From Candidatus Latescibacterota bacterium (GTDB lineage Bacteria > Latescibacterota > UBA2968 > UBA8231): a stretch of DNA of 11,830 nt. The stretch covers positions 1 to 11,830 of the forward strand of contig JAJDUT010000085.1 in assembly GCA_022826515.1 (NCBI GenBank), written 5' to 3'. The translations under genes were made by a program, and so were the position numbers. Under the pieces are notes generated by a model that saw only the letters and a list, made by a program, of their open reading frames with translations, ran no database searches and had not been told where the DNA came from. Shown in pieces: positions 10,524-11,830 of the stretch (its first letter is position 1; each line of letters opens with the position of its first letter).

Positions 10524-11830
10524 ATGGCCAAAGCCAAGGCGAAAGCCAAAACCAAAACGAAAACCAAAGCCAAAACCAAAGCCAAGGCGCCCAGCGCCAT
10601 CGACGCCGCGCTGGCTTTAGCCCGCCAACACGACGCGCAGATGGTCGATTTCAAATTCGTCGATCTGCCCGGTACCTGGCAGCACTTCACCATGCCGATT
10701 GCCGACTTGGAACCCGACCTGTTCGATGACGGCCTCGGCTTCGACGGCTCGTCCATCCGCGGCTGGCAGGAAATCAACGAATCCGACATGCTCGTCGTGC
10801 CCGATCCGACCACCGCGGTCATGGACCCGTTCATGCAAGTGCCCACCCTGTCGCTGGTCTGCTCGATTGAAGACCCCATCACCCGCCAGCCCTATGCCCG
10901 CGACCCCCGCGGCGTCGCCCAGCGCGCCCAAGCCTACTTGCTGCGCACCCAACTGGCTGACACCGCCTTCTTCGGCCCAGAAGCCGAGTTTTTCATCTTC
11001 GACAACATCCGCTTCGATCAGCAAGCCCATAAGGGCTTCTACGAGATCGACTCGGAGGAAGGGCGCTGGAACTCCGGCTCGGCGGACGGCCCCAACTTAG
11101 GCTACAAGCCCGACTACAAGGGCGGCTACTTCCCCGTGCCGCCGACCGATTCGCTGCAAGACATTCGCACCGAGATGGTGCAGACCATGCTCGCCTGCGG
11201 CATCGACACCGAGATTCACCACCACGAGGTGGGCACGGCCGGCCAAGGCGAGATCGACATCCGCTTTTGTCCGCTGCTTATCTGCGGCGACCGGATGATG
11301 CTGTACAAATACATCGTCAAGAATGTGGCGCATCGGCACGGCAAGACGGCCACGTTCATGCCCAAGCCGCTGTTTGAGGACAACGGCACGGGCATGCACA
11401 CCCACCAGAGTCTGTGGCAAGGCGATACGCCTTTGTTTGCTGGCAGTGGCTATGCGGGTCTGAGCCAGATGGCGTTGCACTACATCGGCGGGCTGTTGCA
11501 CCACGCGCCCGCGCTGTTGGCGTTCACCAATCCGACGACCAACTCCTACAAGCGGCTGGTGCCCGGCTACGAAGCGCCGGTGAACTTGGCCTATTCGCAA
11601 CGCAACCGCAGTGCGTCGGTGCGCATTCCGATGTATTCGCCTTCGCCCAAGAGCAAGCGGGTGGAGTTCCGTTGTCCCGACCCGTCGTGCAACATCTACT
11701 TGGCGTTGTCGGCGATGCTGATGGCGGGGTTGGACGGCATTGAGCGTCAGTTGGATCCGGGGGAACCGCTGGACAAGAATCTGTATGATTTATCGGCGGA
11801 GGAACGGGCGGGCGTGCCGCAGACGGCGGG
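10524..11830 (+). CDS. glnA: Glutamine synthetase type I, 3' end beyond window
   Basis: Dodecameric cytosolic enzyme making glutamine from glutamate, ammonia and ATP. 435 codons are present; a complete type I enzyme is about 470, so only the C-terminus is missing. Landmarks: FDGSSIRGW with D74 (E. coli Asp50 latch), metal-binding FGPEAEFF (E153, E155), ATP-binding [16 protein letters not shown], the loop [25 protein letters not shown], and NLYDLSAEE with Tyr421, the counterpart of the adenylylated Tyr397. Control by an adenylyltransferase is therefore likely. The start is ATG 10524 with AAAGGA six bases upstream. The odd feature is an N-terminal extension of about 23 residues in which every second residue from 3 to 21 is lysine, ahead of a normal GS start. 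It follows the porin gene by 108 bases containing two hairpins. Confidence 0.96.
   Translation, partial: MAKAKAKAKTKTKTKAKTKAKAPSAIDAALALARQHDAQMVDFKFVDLPGTWQHFTMPIADLEPDLFDDGLGFDGSSIRGWQEINESDMLVVPDPTTAVMDPFMQVPTLSLVCSIEDPITRQPYARDPRGVAQRAQAYLLRTQLADTAFFGPEAEFFIFDNIRFDQQAHKGFYEIDSEEGRWNSGSADGPNLGYKPDYKGGYFPVPPTDSLQDIRTEMVQTMLACGIDTEIHHHEVGTAGQGEIDIRFCPLLICGDRMMLYKYIVKNVAHRHGKTATFMPKPLFEDNGTGMHTHQSLWQGDTPLFAGSGYAGLSQMALHYIGGLLHHAPALLAFTNPTTNSYKRLVPGYEAPVNLAYSQRNRSASVRIPMYSPSPKSKRVEFRCPDPSCNIYLALSAMLMAGLDGIERQLDPGEPLDKNLYDLSAEERAGVPQTA
10527..10589 (+). repeat. Degenerate 6-base coding repeat giving an alternating Lys-Ala/Thr tail on GlnA
   Basis: Codons 2-22 are a run of (GCN or ACN)-(AAA/AAG) units: ten lysines at residues 3, 5, 7 ... 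21, separated by alanine or threonine. Lysine is mostly AAA. A six-base unit keeps the frame when copies are gained or lost, so length could vary without disrupting the enzyme. Confidence 0.85.

Overview
The window is a high-GC, densely coding stretch of a Gram-negative bacterial chromosome. The Gram-negative call rests on an outer-membrane-type barrel protein with a cleavable signal peptide. The primary-type sigma factor is short (290 aa) and lacks region 1.1, which resembles the compact SigA/RpoD of Bacteroidetes, Chlorobi, Gemmatimonadetes and related candidate lineages. The organism cannot be named from this window. No mobile element, tRNA, rRNA or CRISPR array was seen.

Layout. Positions 1-1248 (minus) hold the end of a pilus-type locus: a prepilin peptidase interrupted by one in-frame TAG, then a partial membrane-anchored protein. 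Positions 1485-2225 (minus) encode the quinone methyltransferase UbiE/MenG. It diverges, across only 44 bases, from an orphan NtrC-type response regulator (2270-3634, plus). A 507-base AT-rich intergenic region (3635-4141) follows. It contains a near-consensus sigma-54 promoter, several dyads and RNA hairpins, and lies in front of the sigma-70-family gene (4142-5014). A strong bidirectional terminator (5057-5092) separates this gene from a convergent UVR-motif protein (5124-5897, minus) with a clear sigma-70 promoter.

The right half is a nitrogen-assimilation block, all on plus: a NifA-type sigma-54 activator (6227-7771), then amtB (8005-9351), the PII protein glnK (9368-9706), a Gcw_chp/TorF-like putative porin (9768-10415) and glnA (10524 to beyond the edge). 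A consensus sigma-54 promoter (7916-7931) sits before amtB. A repeated operator motif, ACA-N4-TGT, flanks the activator gene. One copy overlaps the likely promoter of the activator, two lie just before its start codon, and one perfect plus one degenerate copy lie about 95-130 bases upstream of the amtB promoter. This suggests a self-contained circuit in which the activator controls itself and switches on ammonium transport, PII signalling, outer-membrane uptake and glutamine synthesis.

The points most worth a second look are: the shared ACA-N4-TGT operators; the sigma-54 promoter and structured leader ahead of a primary-like sigma factor; three TGCA-type dyads in the same leader; the in-frame TAG in the prepilin peptidase; and a strictly alternating lysine tail on glutamine synthetase.
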